DNA from: Apostichopus japonicus
Lineage: Eukaryota > Echinodermata > Holothuroidea > Aspidochirotida > Stichopodidae
NCBI RefSeq assembly: GCF_037975245.1
Contig: NC_092580.1
Location: 16,132,001-16,196,000, forward strand
DNA: 64,000 nt
Direction: 5' to 3'
A program made the position numbers and the translations under genes. Below are positions 1 to 10,805 of this stretch, in pieces; position 1 is the first letter of the stretch; each line of letters starts with the position of its first letter. Below the pieces are notes generated by a model. That model was not told the DNA's origin. It saw nothing but the letters and a program-made list of their open reading frames with translations, and ran no database searches.

Positions 1-205
1 ATTTAGGTCAATTTTGCATTTGTTAAATTAAGCCAAAATTACACTAACTAATCACTTACAGTTGTATTTAATGATTTCATTCTTCGGTAAATATAAATTA
101 GGCTATATGCTGGGTCAATTATGGAAGTATAGAAGTCAGGAGAAATATTACATGCTTAATATCCACCCCCCCCCCCCCTCCCGATTTATTCTCTGATTGG
201 ATTGG
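1..205. other. AT-rich flank, no gene seen
   Basis: AT-rich sequence with a run of 13 C residues at 166-178. I see no open frame or repeat homology to the satellite that follows. Confidence 0.5.
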
Positions 206-3200
206 AATGTACAGTACTTGCAGAAGAGATTAGGGCCCAAAGCTTTTTCGTGGTCCTGTTCCACTCATTAAAGAAGTAATGATTTAGTGGTCATTTAAAT
301 TGGTCAAGCACTCTTTGGACCGGGCAAGATGCATGATGGTACTCTTCTACAATGTCCTTAGAGTTCATGTTAAACATCGGTTTGGTGATCCAAGGCGTGC
401 TGCATGGATTAGGGCCCAAAGCTTTTTCGTGGTCCCTTTACACTCATTTTATGTATGTATGTATGTATAGTGATCTTCCCGCAAGCAGGAACTCGCGAAA
501 GAAGCCATGGAGGCTTATAGACTCGCAAGCTGACGGTAGCCAATCTCTCGGCACACATCCATTTAACGTCCATGTCGGGAAGTTGTTACTGAACAACACC
601 CTTGCCAGACGACACACATTGCTGTCGGCGGGGAATCGAACCGGGGATCTCATGACTGGGAGACGCCGGCGTTAACCACTAGGCTATACACTCCGCCACT
701 TTTATGAAGTAATAACTTAGTGGTCATTTAAATTAGTCAAGCACTCTTTGCACCGGGCAAGACGCATTATGGTACGCTTCTACAATGTCATTAGAATTAA
801 TATGACCCATCGGTTTGGTGATCCAAGGCGTGCTGCATGGATTAGGGCCCAAACTTTTTCGTTGTCCTGTTACACTCATTATAGAAGTAATGATTTAGTG
901 GTCATTTAAATTGGTCAAGCATTCTTTGGACCAGTAAGACACATTATAGTACTCTTCTACATTGTTTAAAGAGTTCATATGACCCATTGGTTAATTGGTC
1001 CAAGGCATTCTGGTCTTAATTAGGGCCAAAATGCTTTTTGTTTGTGATCCCGTTACATTAATTTAAGAAGTGATGATGTAGTGGTCATTTAAATTGGTCA
1101 AGCACTCTTTGGACCAGGCATGACGCATGATAGTACTCTTCCTACATTGTCATTAGAGTTCATATGATCCGTTGATTAATTGGTCCAAGGCGTTCTGGTC
1201 TTGATTAGGGCCCAAAGCTTTTTCGTGGTCCCTTTACACTCATGTTATGAAGTAATAACTTAGTGGTCATTTAAATTGGTCAAGCACTCTTTGGACCGGG
1301 CAAGACGCATTATGGTACGCTTTGACAATGTCATAAGAATTAATGTTACCCATCGGTTTGGTGATCCAAGGCGTGCTGCAAACCTTTTTCGTGGTCCCGT
1401 TTCACTCATTAAAAAAGTTATTATTTAGTGGTCATTTAAATTGGTCAAGCACACTTTGGACCAGGCAAGACACATTATGGTACTCTTCTACAATGTCCTT
1501 AGAGTTTATGTTACCCATCGGTTTGGTGATTCAAGGCGTGCTGCATGGATTAGGGCCCAAAGCTTTTTGGTGGTCCCTTTACACTCATTTAATGAAGTAA
1601 TAATTTAGTGGTCTTTTAAATTGGTCAAGCACTCTTTGGACTGGGCAAGACGCATTATGGTACTCTTCTACAATGTCCTTAGAGCTCATGTGACCCATGG
1701 GTTTGGTGATCCAAGGGGTGCTGCAAGGATTAGGGCAAAAAGCTTTTCTTCGTCCCGTTAGTGTCATTAAAGAAGTAATGAATTAGTGGTCATTTAAATT
1801 GGTCAAGCACTCTTTGGACCGGGCAAGACGCATTATGGTACTCTTCTACAATGTTCTTAGAGTTCATATTACTTATTGGTTTGGTGATCCAAGGCATGCT
1901 GCATGGATTAGGGCCGAAAGCTTTTTCGTGGTCCCGTTACACTCATTAAAGAAGTAATGATTTAGTGGTCATTTAAATTGGTCAAGCATTTTTTGGACTG
2001 GGCAAGACGCATTATTGTACTCTTCTACAATGTCCTTAGAGCTAATGTGACCCATGGGTGTGGTGATCCAAGGCGTGCTGCAAGGATTAGGGCAAAAAGC
2101 TTTTCTTCGTCCCGTTACTGTCATTCAAGAATTAATGAATTAGTGGTCATTTAAATTGGTCAAGCACTCTTTGGACCGGCAAGACGCATTATGGTACTCT
2201 TCTACAATATTCTTAGAGTTCATGTTACTTATTGGTTTGGTGATTCAAGGCGTGCTGCATGGATAAGGGCCCAAAGCTTTTTCGTGGTCCCTTTACACTC
2301 ATATAATGAAGTAATAATTTAGTGGTCTTTTAAATTAGTCAAGCACTCTTTGGACTGGGCAAGACGCATTATGGTACGCTTCTACAATGTCCTTAGAGCT
2401 CATGTGACCCATGGGTTTGGTGATCCAAGGGGTGCTGCAAGGATTAGGGCAAAAAGCTTTTCTTCGTCCAGTTAGTGTCATTCAAGAAGTAATGAATTAG
2501 TGGTCATTTAAATTGGTCAAGCACTCTTTGGACCGGGCAAGACGCATTATGGTACTCTTCTACAATGTTCTTAGAGTTCATATTACTTATTGGTTTGGTG
2601 ATCCAAGGCATGCTGCATGGATTAGGGCCGAAAGCTTTTTCGTGGTCCCGTTACACTCATTAAAGAAGTAATGATTTAGTGGTCATTTAAATTGGTCAAG
2701 CTTTTTTTGGACCGGGCAAGACGCATTATGGTACTCTTCTACAATGTTCTTAGAGTTCATATTACTTATTGGTTTGGTGATCCAAGGCATGCTGCATGGA
2801 TAAGGGCCCAAAGCTTTTTCGTGGTCCCGTTACACTCATTAAAGAAGTAATGATTTAGTGGTCATTTAAATTGGTCAAGCACTCTCTGGACCGGGCAAGA
2901 CGCATTATGGTACTCTTCTACAAAGTCCTCAGAGTTCATGTTACCCATGGGTTTGGTGATCCAAGACGTGCTGCATGAATTAGGGCCCAAAGCTTTTTCG
3001 TGGTCCCGTTATACTCATTTAAGAAGTTATTATTTAGTGGTCATTTAAATTGGTCAAGCACTCTTTGGACCGGGCAAGATGCATTATAGGACACTTCTAC
3101 ATCGTCATTAGAGTTCATATGACCCATTGATTAGGTGGTCCAAGGCGTTCTGGTCTTGATTAGGGCCCAAATGCTTTTTATTCGCGGTCCTGTTACATTA

Positions 3201-5545
3201 ATTTAAGAAGTGATGATGTAGTTGTCATTTAAATTGGTCAAGCACTCTTTGGACCGGGCAAGATGCATTAGGGTACTCTTCTACAATGTCCTAAGAGTTC
3301 ATGTTACCCATCGGTTTGGTGATTCAAGGCGTGCTGCATGGAATAGCCTGGACCCAAACCTTTTTCTTGGTCCCTTTACACTCATTAAAAAAGTAATTAT
3401 TTAGTAGTCATTTAAATTGGTCAAGCACTCTTTGGACCAGGCAAGACACATTATGGTACTCTTCTACTATGTCCTTAAAGTTCATGTTAATCATCGGTTT
3501 GGTGATCCAAGATGTGCTGCATGGATTAGGGCCCAAAGCTTTTTCGTGGTCCCGTTATACTCATTAAAGAAGTTATTATTTAGTGGTCATTTAAATTGGT
3601 CAAGCACTCTTTGGACCGGGCAATACGCATTATAGGACTCTTCTACATTCTCATTAGAGTTCATATGACCCATTGATTAGGTGATCCAAGGTGTTCTGGT
3701 CTTGATTAGGGCCCAAATGTTTTTTATTCCCGGTCCCATTATTTTAATATAAGAAGTTGTAGTGGTCATTTAAATTGGTCAATCATTCTATGGACTGGGC
3801 AAGACTCATGATGGTACTCTTCTACAATGTCCTTAGAGTTCATGTTAACCATTGGTTTGGTGATCCAAGGCGTGCTGCATGGATTAGGGCCCAAAGCTTT
3901 TTCACGTCTCGTTATATTCATTGAAGAAGTTATTATTTTGTGGTCATTTAAATTGGTCAAGCACTGCTTGGACTGGGCAAGACGCATTATGGTACTCTTC
4001 TACAATGTCCTTAGAGTTTATGTTACCCACCAGTTTGGTGATTCAAGGCATACTGCATAGATAAGGGCTCAAAGCTTTTTGGTGGTCCCTTTACACTCAT
4101 TTAATGAAGTAATAATTTAGTGGTCATTTAAATTGGTCAAGCACTCTTTGGACCGGGCAAGACACATTAGGGTACTCTTCTACAATGTCCTTAGAGTCCA
4201 TGTTACCCATCGGTTTGGTGATTCAAGGCGTGCTGCATGGATTAGCCAGGACCCAAACCTTTTTCTTGGTCCCTTTTCACTCATTAAAGAAGTTATTATT
4301 TAGTAGTCATTTAAGTTGGTCAAGCACTCTTTGGACCAGGCAAGACACATTATGGTACTCTTCTACAATGTCCTTAAAGTTCATGTTAATCATCGGTTTG
4401 ATGATCCAAGACGTGCTACATGGGTTAGGGCCCAAAGCTTTTTCGTGGTCCCGTTATACTCATTAAAGAAGTTATTATTTAGTGGTCATTTATATTGGTC
4501 AAGCACTCTTTGGACCGGGCAAGATGCATTATAGGACTCTTCTACATTCTCATTAGAGTTTATATGACCCATTGATTAGGTGATCCAAGGTGTTCTGGTT
4601 TTGATTAGGGCCCAAATGCTTTTTATTCGGGGTCCTGTTACATTAATTTAAGAAATGATGATGTAGTGGTCATTTAAATTGGTCAAGCACTCTTTGGACC
4701 GGGCAAGATGCATTATGGTACTCTTCTACAATTCCTTAGCGTTCATGTTAACCATCGGGTTGGTGATCCAAGGCGTGCTGCATGGATTAGGACCCAAAGC
4801 TTTTTGGTGGTCCCATTATACTCATTTATGAAGTTATTATGTTGTGGTCATTTATATTGGTCAAGCAGTCCTTGGACTGGGCAAGACGCATTTTGGTACT
4901 CTTCTACATTGTTTAAAGAGTTCATATGACCCATTGGTTAATTGGTTCAAGGCGTTCTGGTCTTAATTAGGGCCAAAATACTTTTTTTCATGATCCGGTT
5001 ACATTAATTTAAGAAGTGATGAATTAGTGGTCATTTAAATTGGTCAAGCACTCTTTGGACCGGGCAAGATGCATTATGTTACTCTTCTACAATGTTCTTA
5101 GAGTTCGTTTTACCCATCGGTTTGGTGATCGAAGGCATGCTGTATGGATTAGGGCCCAAAGCTTTTTCATGGTCCTGTTACACTCATTAAAGAAGTAATG
5201 ATTTAGTAGACATTTAAATTGGTCAAGCACTCTTTGGACCGGGCAAGACGCATTATGGTACTCTTCTACAATGTTCTTAGAGGTCATGTTACCCTTTGGT
5301 TTGGTGATCGAAGGCGTGCTGTATGGATTAGGTCCTAAAGCTTTTTCATGGTCCGGTTACATTAATTTAAGAAGTGATGATGTAGTGGTCATTTAAATTG
5401 GTCAAGCACTCTTTGGACCGGGCATGACGCATTATAGTACTCTTCTACCATGTTATTAGAGTTCATATGACCCATTGATTAGGTGGTCCAAGGCATCCTG
5501 GTCTTGATTAGGGCCCAAGGTGTTTTGTGGCCCTGTTACATCCAT
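206..5545. repeat. Satellite array, ~180-bp unit
   Basis: About 28 head-to-tail units of about 180 bp. The landmark tggtcaagcactctttgga recurs near 301, 1096, 1276, 1621, 1800 and so on to about 5400. Two subfamilies are mixed. Type A has a block like ggtttggtgatccaaggcgt followed by agctttttcgtggtccc. Type B has gattaggtggtccaaggcgt with tggtcttgattagggcc and a ttacattaatttaagaagtg spacer (about 1140-1260, 3100-3220, 3650-3770, 4550-4660, 4920-5010, 5450-5530). Some units are shortened, for example 1276-1441. Unit divergence is visible but moderate. Short open frames on both strands here are satellite translations, not genes. Confidence 0.95.
454..699 (-). mobile_element. tRNA-derived SINE inserted in the satellite
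   Basis: Read on the minus strand, the element starts with a tRNA-like head. It has an A box tagcctagtgg (about 679-689) and an exact B box ggttcgattcc (about 633-643). About 150 bp of unrelated body follows, then a short tandem tail of tacata units (454-469). The satellite sequence is interrupted cleanly, and the 7-bp direct repeat ttttatg lies at 447-453 and 700-706, as expected for LINE-mediated insertion. The head is not a functional tRNA gene because no proper acceptor stem closes around it. The tail type suggests mobilisation by a LINE that recognises simple-repeat 3' ends. Confidence 0.9.
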
Positions 5546-6292
5546 CTAATACTGTAAGTAACGGAATAAGTATCTAACTTCACACTGGTTTATTTAGGCC
5601 TATGGTAGCATACGCCCATTAAAAGCCCCATTGACTTGCACACTAAATCACAAAAGTAAATCACAAAAGTCTAGATAGAAGTTTTCACTAGCTAATTGCT
5701 GCCCATCTAAAAGATGGCCACCCTATGCCTTCATGGCTGTGTTTGAAATCAGGAGTTATGGAGAGGAGTATTATAAGGGACCTGCAGCGTTGGCAGAGAG
5801 ACTGTCTGGCTCTAGGCCTAAGCCTAATTTTGAATATGTGAGTGTGACCACAACCTAGTATGTGGGTCATTACATTTCGAATCATCCAGGGGCTGTGGCT
5901 CGACCCTCTCTGAAAAAGGGAGAGAAAGCCAAACAATATAAAATACTGCGTTACTTGATAGATCATTATACTAGAAACATCATTATCTGACATCTGTGTT
6001 CATTAACAAACAACTAGGCCTAGGCTTGGCATATAATTATCAGACTTGTACGGTACTCGAACCCGTACTCGTACTCGAGTCCGTAATTCGAGTACTGCCG
6101 GCGTGCATGCCAGTGGGCCAACAGTGGACTTGCTCCCACAAAGTTTTTGCTCAAGTTGTTGTAATTTGTACGAAATGTGCGAACGCGAAAACACTATTAC
6201 AAGTTAACCCCATCATAAGATTGTGTTTTTTTTCAGCTGTCACCTTGGCAATGTATTATATTTACACTTACAAGTTTTATTTATAATTTCAG
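5546..6292. other. Intergenic, no gene recognised
   Basis: Single-copy-looking sequence between the satellite and the first MULE-like exon. A short cluster of gtactcg-type repeats sits at about 6046-6088. Short open frames overlap on both strands (5688-5993 minus, 5996-6286 plus, 6003-6194 minus) and none shows a recognisable motif. Confidence 0.4.
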
Positions 6293-6513
6293 AAAATATT
6301 ACCGGAATGTCCATGTAAAGTCACAAATTTTGAGAAACTACTGTACCACTACTGGATAATGAAGAACAATTTACTGCAAAGATACGCCTTCCATACTCAA
6401 CGAAGGAAGCTGTGATGGACTGGAAATGCAACTTTGAATCTGAATCTCTCAACACGCTTCTTCGTACATATAAAACATATCCTGAAACTGAAATGGTGAA
6501 GAATGTCTTTAAG
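6293..6513 (+). pseudogene. MULE relic, N-terminal exon-like piece
   Basis: The sequence is bounded by a good 3' splice site (ttataatttcag) and a 5' splice site (aag/gtacaa). In one frame it is open over its last two thirds and reads DNEEQFTAKIRLPYSTKE, then ends TYPETEMVKNVFK. The pattern of an acidic start, an IRL motif, and a TYPE...KN.FKV end resembles the region before the Cys-rich block of invertebrate MULE transposases. The upstream third of the exon has stops in this frame, so the true coding start or a frameshift lies inside. Confidence 0.45.
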
Positions 6514-6639
6514 GTACAAACCTTTTCATACATAACATATTTGCAGGATTCGCTCTGGTAATTTTTTTTGATAAAATATTTGCAGGATTGACACTGACAG
6601 TTTTCAATGATAAATTACTGGATGACTTGACTTATAGTC

Positions 6640-6809
6640 CAGGAGCCCAGAGGGTTTGGTTAGCTGGGAAGGTAACCAATTGCCTTGTTCATCCCAATGT
6701 TTGCAGGTTTGCCAGTCGTCTGGTTTCATGTACAGGAATGCACTGTGAACATTGTGATGTTCAAGGCAATTGGTTGCCTTCCCAGCTAACCAAACCCTCT
6801 GGGCTCCTG
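6640..6809. repeat. Foldback (long inverted repeat) element
   Basis: Arms 6640-6706 and 6743-6809 are reverse complements. The outer 47 bp match with a single mismatch, and the inner 20 bp match with a few mismatches, around a loop of about 36 bp. The transcript would form a hairpin of about 65 bp. Because the arms mirror each other, open frames on opposite strands both encode AQRVWLAGK followed by TNCL, which could mislead gene prediction. The flanks show no clear target duplication. Confidence 0.9.
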
Positions 6810-6974
6810 CTCTATTAGTTCCTTCTCTCCTCGTTAAGAAATGGGCCATTGATCAGTCTGCTCTATCCTATCCCTCCTCGTGCTCTCTGTTCTGCTTCTG
6901 TCCAACTCTTTAGACCAAGATTGGATCTCTCCGTTTCCACTGTTCTCCTCCAGGTCTCTTTCGGTCTTCTTCAT

Positions 6975-7353
6975 CATAGGCATAGGAGGTGGGGGGGCGG
7001 GGGGGGCTGCAGTCCCCCAACAATTTATTTTTTATATTCGGGCAATATGCTGAGAATTTAAATTATTTAGAATTTGAAATGAAAATACTTTGCAATGTGT
7101 TTTTCATTAGTTTATCTTATATTTTTATGATCATGATTATTGTAATTACTTCCCAATAATTCTAACCAATATGGAAGGGTAATAACACAGAAAATGATTG
7201 TATGTTATTGGCATACTACTGTATGATGTTATAACTTATGCATGCCTATATATGCACATTAATATGTTGAACGTGCCAAAAATTTCGGTTATATTTTTCG
7301 GGCAAGTCGTCAAAGCCCCCCCCCCCCAATCAAATTAGGCTCCTAAGCCTATG
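6975..7353 (+). mobile_element. Short interspersed element, family X, copy 1
   Basis: The element starts cataggcataggag and ends ctcctaagcctatg, which are near-perfect inverted ends (13 of 14). Inside are G-runs, ctgcagtcccccaac, a block like attcgggcaatatgctgaga, and near the right end atttttcgggcaagtcgt followed by C-runs. The same order is found at 49943-50562 and, reversed, at 56082-56434. It encodes no protein. It lies in the large intron of the MULE relic. The superfamily is not clear: the ends look DNA-transposon-like, but copy 3 has a 12-bp flanking repeat. Confidence 0.75.
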
Positions 7354-7549
7354 CTTCTCCTTCTTTAATAGCTTGCCATCTGGTTTTGATGTGAGTGCAA
7401 TCTTGGCATTGTCATTTTTGTTATTCTCAAGACATGGCCCAACCATTTCATCTCCGTCTATTGATCGTAACGCTCAATGCCTCTATATTAGCTTTCTCTC
7501 TTATCCTTCATTAGATATTCTTGTTGGCCAATGTATTTTTAATATTCTC

Positions 7550-7745
7550 TTAAAGGCATTGAAGACTCGCCCCAAACCGTGTGCCGCCCTCTGAAAAAGT
7601 TAACTTTCTGTTGCTTGCAAGTGAAGTTTTCTTCTTGTCGCTTCAAATGCAGATAGTAATGAAACGTGATACCTTGTTATCTTTAGCTGGACCTGAGATA
7701 TCCATCGCTGTATCGTTTGTATACTGTGCTGTGTGTATTGACCGC
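7550..7745 (+). mobile_element. Short interspersed element, family Y, copy 1
   Basis: The element begins ttaaaggcattgaagactcg and continues with ctctgaaaaag, ttgcaagtgaagtttt, cttgtcgct, agtaatgaaacg, gataccttgttat, acctgagat and ccatc. The same blocks occur in the same order on the minus strand at 58624-58833, where the opposite end reads as the reverse complement of the start motif. The two copies together suggest a short element with inverted ends. The right boundary of this copy is uncertain. No coding capacity is seen. Confidence 0.7.
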
Positions 7746-7929
7746 AGCTGTATGTACTGATGGTAAACTAGTGTCTAATTACCGACGGTTGCAAGCTGTG
7801 TGTGTATTTTCTGGGATCGATGGTGGTGTCTAACACTTCTGATACACCTCACTCAAAACTAGGTCTGATTACTGGCATTAGACTTTAAGGCCTTTATGAA
7901 GAAAGACATCAAGCTTACTCTCATCATTT

Positions 7930-8115
7930 ACTGATGGGGTAATTACTGATGGGGCAAGTCCAAGTCTCTCCCCCCCCCCAATTTGGCCACCCTACCAATA
8001 TTCCTAAAGTATAATTGTGTCTTGACCTTTTGTTCTAAAAGTTTGATATCCACCCCCCTCCCCCACCCTCCTAAATTTGGGTCCCTCCCATTTTTTGGTA
8101 CTGCCACTGCTAGAG
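7930..8115. repeat. C-tract-rich repeat-like segment
   Basis: The segment holds two C-rich blocks (about 7970-7978 and 8054-8071) and text such as atttgggtccctccc and tactgccactg, which resembles the ends of common interspersed elements. Open frames on both strands come from this low-complexity composition. I could not define ends or a second copy in the window. Confidence 0.35.
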
Positions 8116-8527
8116 AAAGTGTATTTATAATGCTTTTAATTCTGACAAACAAACTATTCCCATGTACAGTAGTTATGAGGTAAATTTCATGCAAAATTTG
8201 CTTACCTGATGTTGTGACTTTCTGGATTTTACATTTAATGTAATAATCCTGTTAATTTCATACCAGGAGACTATTTTAGCCCTTATCATGCTAAATGAAA
8301 CAGAACATACTGTACCAAGAATCACTTTTTGTGAGAAAGTGACATGATATACCAGTAACCAAGCAGAGACTGATGAGTCAAATGCCCATGAAACTTAATA
8401 TGCACCATTGGAACAATGTACAACTTGAAAATTGTATCTGTGTACAAACTTCATATGTACAGGATTTTGTTAGTATATTAAATTTAAATTCTTGTTACTG
8501 TACAATAATTTTATGCTATATTTTCAG

Positions 8528-8649
8528 AGAGTTTATCGTTGTCAAAAACCGACCCAAAATCAGTAACTGCAGACAACCGATGTTGCTCAAAGAACACCAA
8601 TTGCCCTGCACAGATGACTTATAGTGAAGAAACTTGTAGGATATTTGAG
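8528..8649 (+). pseudogene. MULE relic, Cys-rich exon-like piece
   Basis: It follows a tattttcag acceptor and ends at a perfect gag/gtgagt donor. Its last two thirds read TADNRCCSKNTNCPAQMTYS and then EETCRIFE. The first third reads VYRCQKPTQNQ in another frame. A YRC..., CSKNT.CPA.MT block is what I expect between the N-terminal region and the catalytic domain of these MULE proteins (a zinc-binding segment). A one-base shift separates the two halves. Confidence 0.4.
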
Positions 8650-8747
8650 GTGAGTATGACATCAAACTGCAGCCTATGATCCTTGGTATGACTTATAACT
8701 ACAGCCTATGATCCTGGGTTGGATATAACGTTAAACCGCAGCCTTGA

Positions 8748-9093
8748 GGCGAGTAGTGCCCTGGGGGCGAGTAGTGTCCTCAGGGTGTGTAGTGCCCTGT
8801 GGCGAGTAGTGCCCTCAGGTCGAGTAGTGCCTCAGGGCATGTGGTATTGTGGTGCCCCTGTAGTGAGTACTGGTAGTGCCCCGGGGGAATAGTAACCCAG
8901 AGTGAGTTGTTCCCTCACAGTTAGTAGCGCCCTGTGGAGAGTAGTCCTCTGGGGCGAGTTTTTCCCTCAGGGCGAGTAGTGTCTCCATGGCGAGTAGTGC
9001 CCAGGGGAAGTAGTGAGTAGTGCTCCATGGTTGAGTAGTGCCCCTAGGGTGAGTGGTGCCCCTGGGGTGAGTGGTGCCCCTGGGCGAGTACTT
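8748..9093. repeat. Minisatellite, ~18-20-bp unit
   Basis: Degenerate tandem units with consensus gagtagtgccctnnggc repeat about 18 times, with spacing irregular between 17 and 25 bp. They directly follow two ~42-bp repeats containing gcagcctatgatcct (8670-8740). Confidence 0.85.
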
Positions 9094-9249
9094 TATATAG
9101 TGCTTTAATGGACAATTTTATGAATATTTATTTGATTTGTTATTTTACAGGAGTACAGATGAATACACTTATTCTATTTGCGATAGCGTTCTAGGAGGAA
9201 AAAAGTTGCTGCCTGCCTACCCAACTATAACCAAATGAAAATCCGAAAT

Positions 9250-9580
9250 ATGAAGTCTGATTCCTACTTTTAACTTGATAAGAAAAACTTCAACTGAGCT
9301 CATACTTGATATGTAGGACTATCATGGGAAGTAGATCATCCATGTTGTTTTTTTGGAGGTCAAAGGTCATCTGAAGTCAAAGAGGTCAAATTCAGAAAAC
9401 CTAAACATAATTGGTGAGGCAAACTTCGATTTAACTTGATATAAAGAAAAACTTAAATTGAGCTCATACTTGGTATGTATGACCTTCATAGTAAGTTCAT
9501 GAGCCCTATTGGTTTTGGTGGAGGTGAAAGGTCATCTGAGGTGAAACTTTAAAAACCTTGTATTTAGCATAACTTGAATC
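9250..9580. repeat. Two-copy repeat carrying AGGTCA half-sites
   Basis: Two diverged copies of about 130-150 bp lie in tandem (about 9270-9395 and 9427-9560). Both contain taacttgatat, gaaaaactt, gagctcatacttg and a GGTCA-rich end. Copy 1 ends with aggtcaaaggtca at 9357-9369, two perfect AGGTCA hexamers separated by one base (DR1). Copy 2 has the decayed form aggtgaaaggtca. No gene is seen. Confidence 0.7.
9357..9369 (+). promoter_or_regulatory. Perfect DR1 nuclear-receptor motif
   Basis: AGGTCA-A-AGGTCA matches the DR1 consensus bound by RXR heterodimers and HNF4-type receptors. It sits inside a repeat, so it may be a chance feature carried by the repeat family. No target gene is identified. 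Confidence 0.35.
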
Positions 9581-9895
9581 TAGAGGCAAACTTTGATTGG
9601 GCTTATCCTTTTAATATGCGGAATTTTGATACCTATTGTTTTTGTTTTGGTCATATTGAATGGATGCATGTCCTCAATCTTGTGGTACCTACTCTCTAGT
9701 GTTTATAATTCCAGAACAAGTTGGAATTATATTAACCACTACATCATATTTCAATCTTGTACCGACAACAAACAAATCACTGTGGCAATTGGAATAATTT
9801 ATTTTAATGATTGATAAGTGTCATCAGAGGAGACCCTCTTGGATCACTTGTGGAGCAGATGTGATCCCATGTAATGACAATTGCAATGACAATTG

Positions 9896-9927
<32 letters not shown>

Positions 9928-9928
9928 A
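9896..9928. repeat. (GTCT)n microsatellite
   Basis: About seven uninterrupted GTCT units, preceded by a slightly broken one. Confidence 0.95.
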
Positions 9929-9996
9929 GATTGTTGTCGATGTTACTAATTGAGGTTTCACCTATCAAAACTAATTTTTATTTCTATTTTTTATAG

Positions 9997-10805
9997 GCTA
10001 TACTATAAATGCTTCAAGAAAGCCTATGGTGATACTCAGCAGGCTGGTGTCCTCCAACACCTAGAAAATCTGATTCTTCAACTCAACAGATGGTGACTGT
10101 GTCAAAATGGACTGCACTTCAGATAACCAGCTAATTGTAGGTATTTGCACTCCGTTGATGAAACAGGTTCTCAGCACAGTTAAACAGTCTGGCGAATTGA
10201 TGTTTGTGGATTCTACAGGTAATGTGGATCGAGAGAATTGTCGTATAATATATCTCCTGATGACTCATTCATGCAGTGGAGGCCTTCCTGTGGGATGTCT
10301 TAATGTCACCAATGAAAGCAGTAACACAATTAAGGCCGCTCTGCCCTTATACCTTCGATTGATTCCAGAGGATGGTTTCTATGGGCGAGGAAGTACCCGA
10401 CCCAAGCTTATAATGACTGATGATAGTGTTGCTGAACACACAGCGCTTCAAGCACTGTTCCCAAGTTCGACGTTGCTTCTTTGCATCTTTTTTGTTTTGC
10501 AGACTACCTGGAGGAGGCTATGGGATGCAAAACATGGTATCAGTAAGGAAGACAGGCCTGTCCTATTTACCTGTGTTAAAGATCTGCTATATGCTAATGA
10601 TGCTGAACAACCTTGATGATGTGTACACGTCCATGCTAACAAATAACACAGTTAAGTATAAAAGCTTCCAAGACTATGTAAAGCAACTGTATAGCTGCAA
10701 AGAACAATGGGCCCTATGCTATAGTAAAGACATTCCGGTTTGAGTAGTAACACAAACAATTATTGTGAAGCCGCAATGTGTGTTTTGAAGGACGAGTCGT
10801 ATCCT
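9997..10805 (+). pseudogene. MULE transposase catalytic core, frameshifted
   Basis: The open stretch 10107-10616 encodes the centre of a MULE DDE transposase. LMFVDSTGNVDR carries the first Asp, THSCSGGLPVGCL follows, then YGRGSTRPKLIMTDDS carries the second Asp. After that comes LLLCIFFVLQ, where relatives as I remember them have a His (C-x2-H type), here replaced by Phe. WRRLWDAKHGISKEDRP follows. The frame shifts near 10605 into LDDVYTSMLTNN...EQWALCY (to 10743) and again near 10747 into TNNYCEAAMCVLKD, whose Glu is the likely third catalytic residue; a stop follows at about 10813. Upstream, 9997-10106 reads YYKCFKKAYGDTQQAGVLQH. All three acidic residues survive but lie in different frames, so this copy cannot make a transposase. 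Confidence 0.85.

Noticed and set aside
454-699. Genuine tRNA gene
   Set aside because: The A and B boxes are present, but the body, simple-repeat tail and target duplication identify a SINE; no complete cloverleaf.
6588-6849. Two overlapping genes sharing AQRVWLAGK on opposite strands
   Set aside because: The shared peptide is produced by the palindromic foldback arms.
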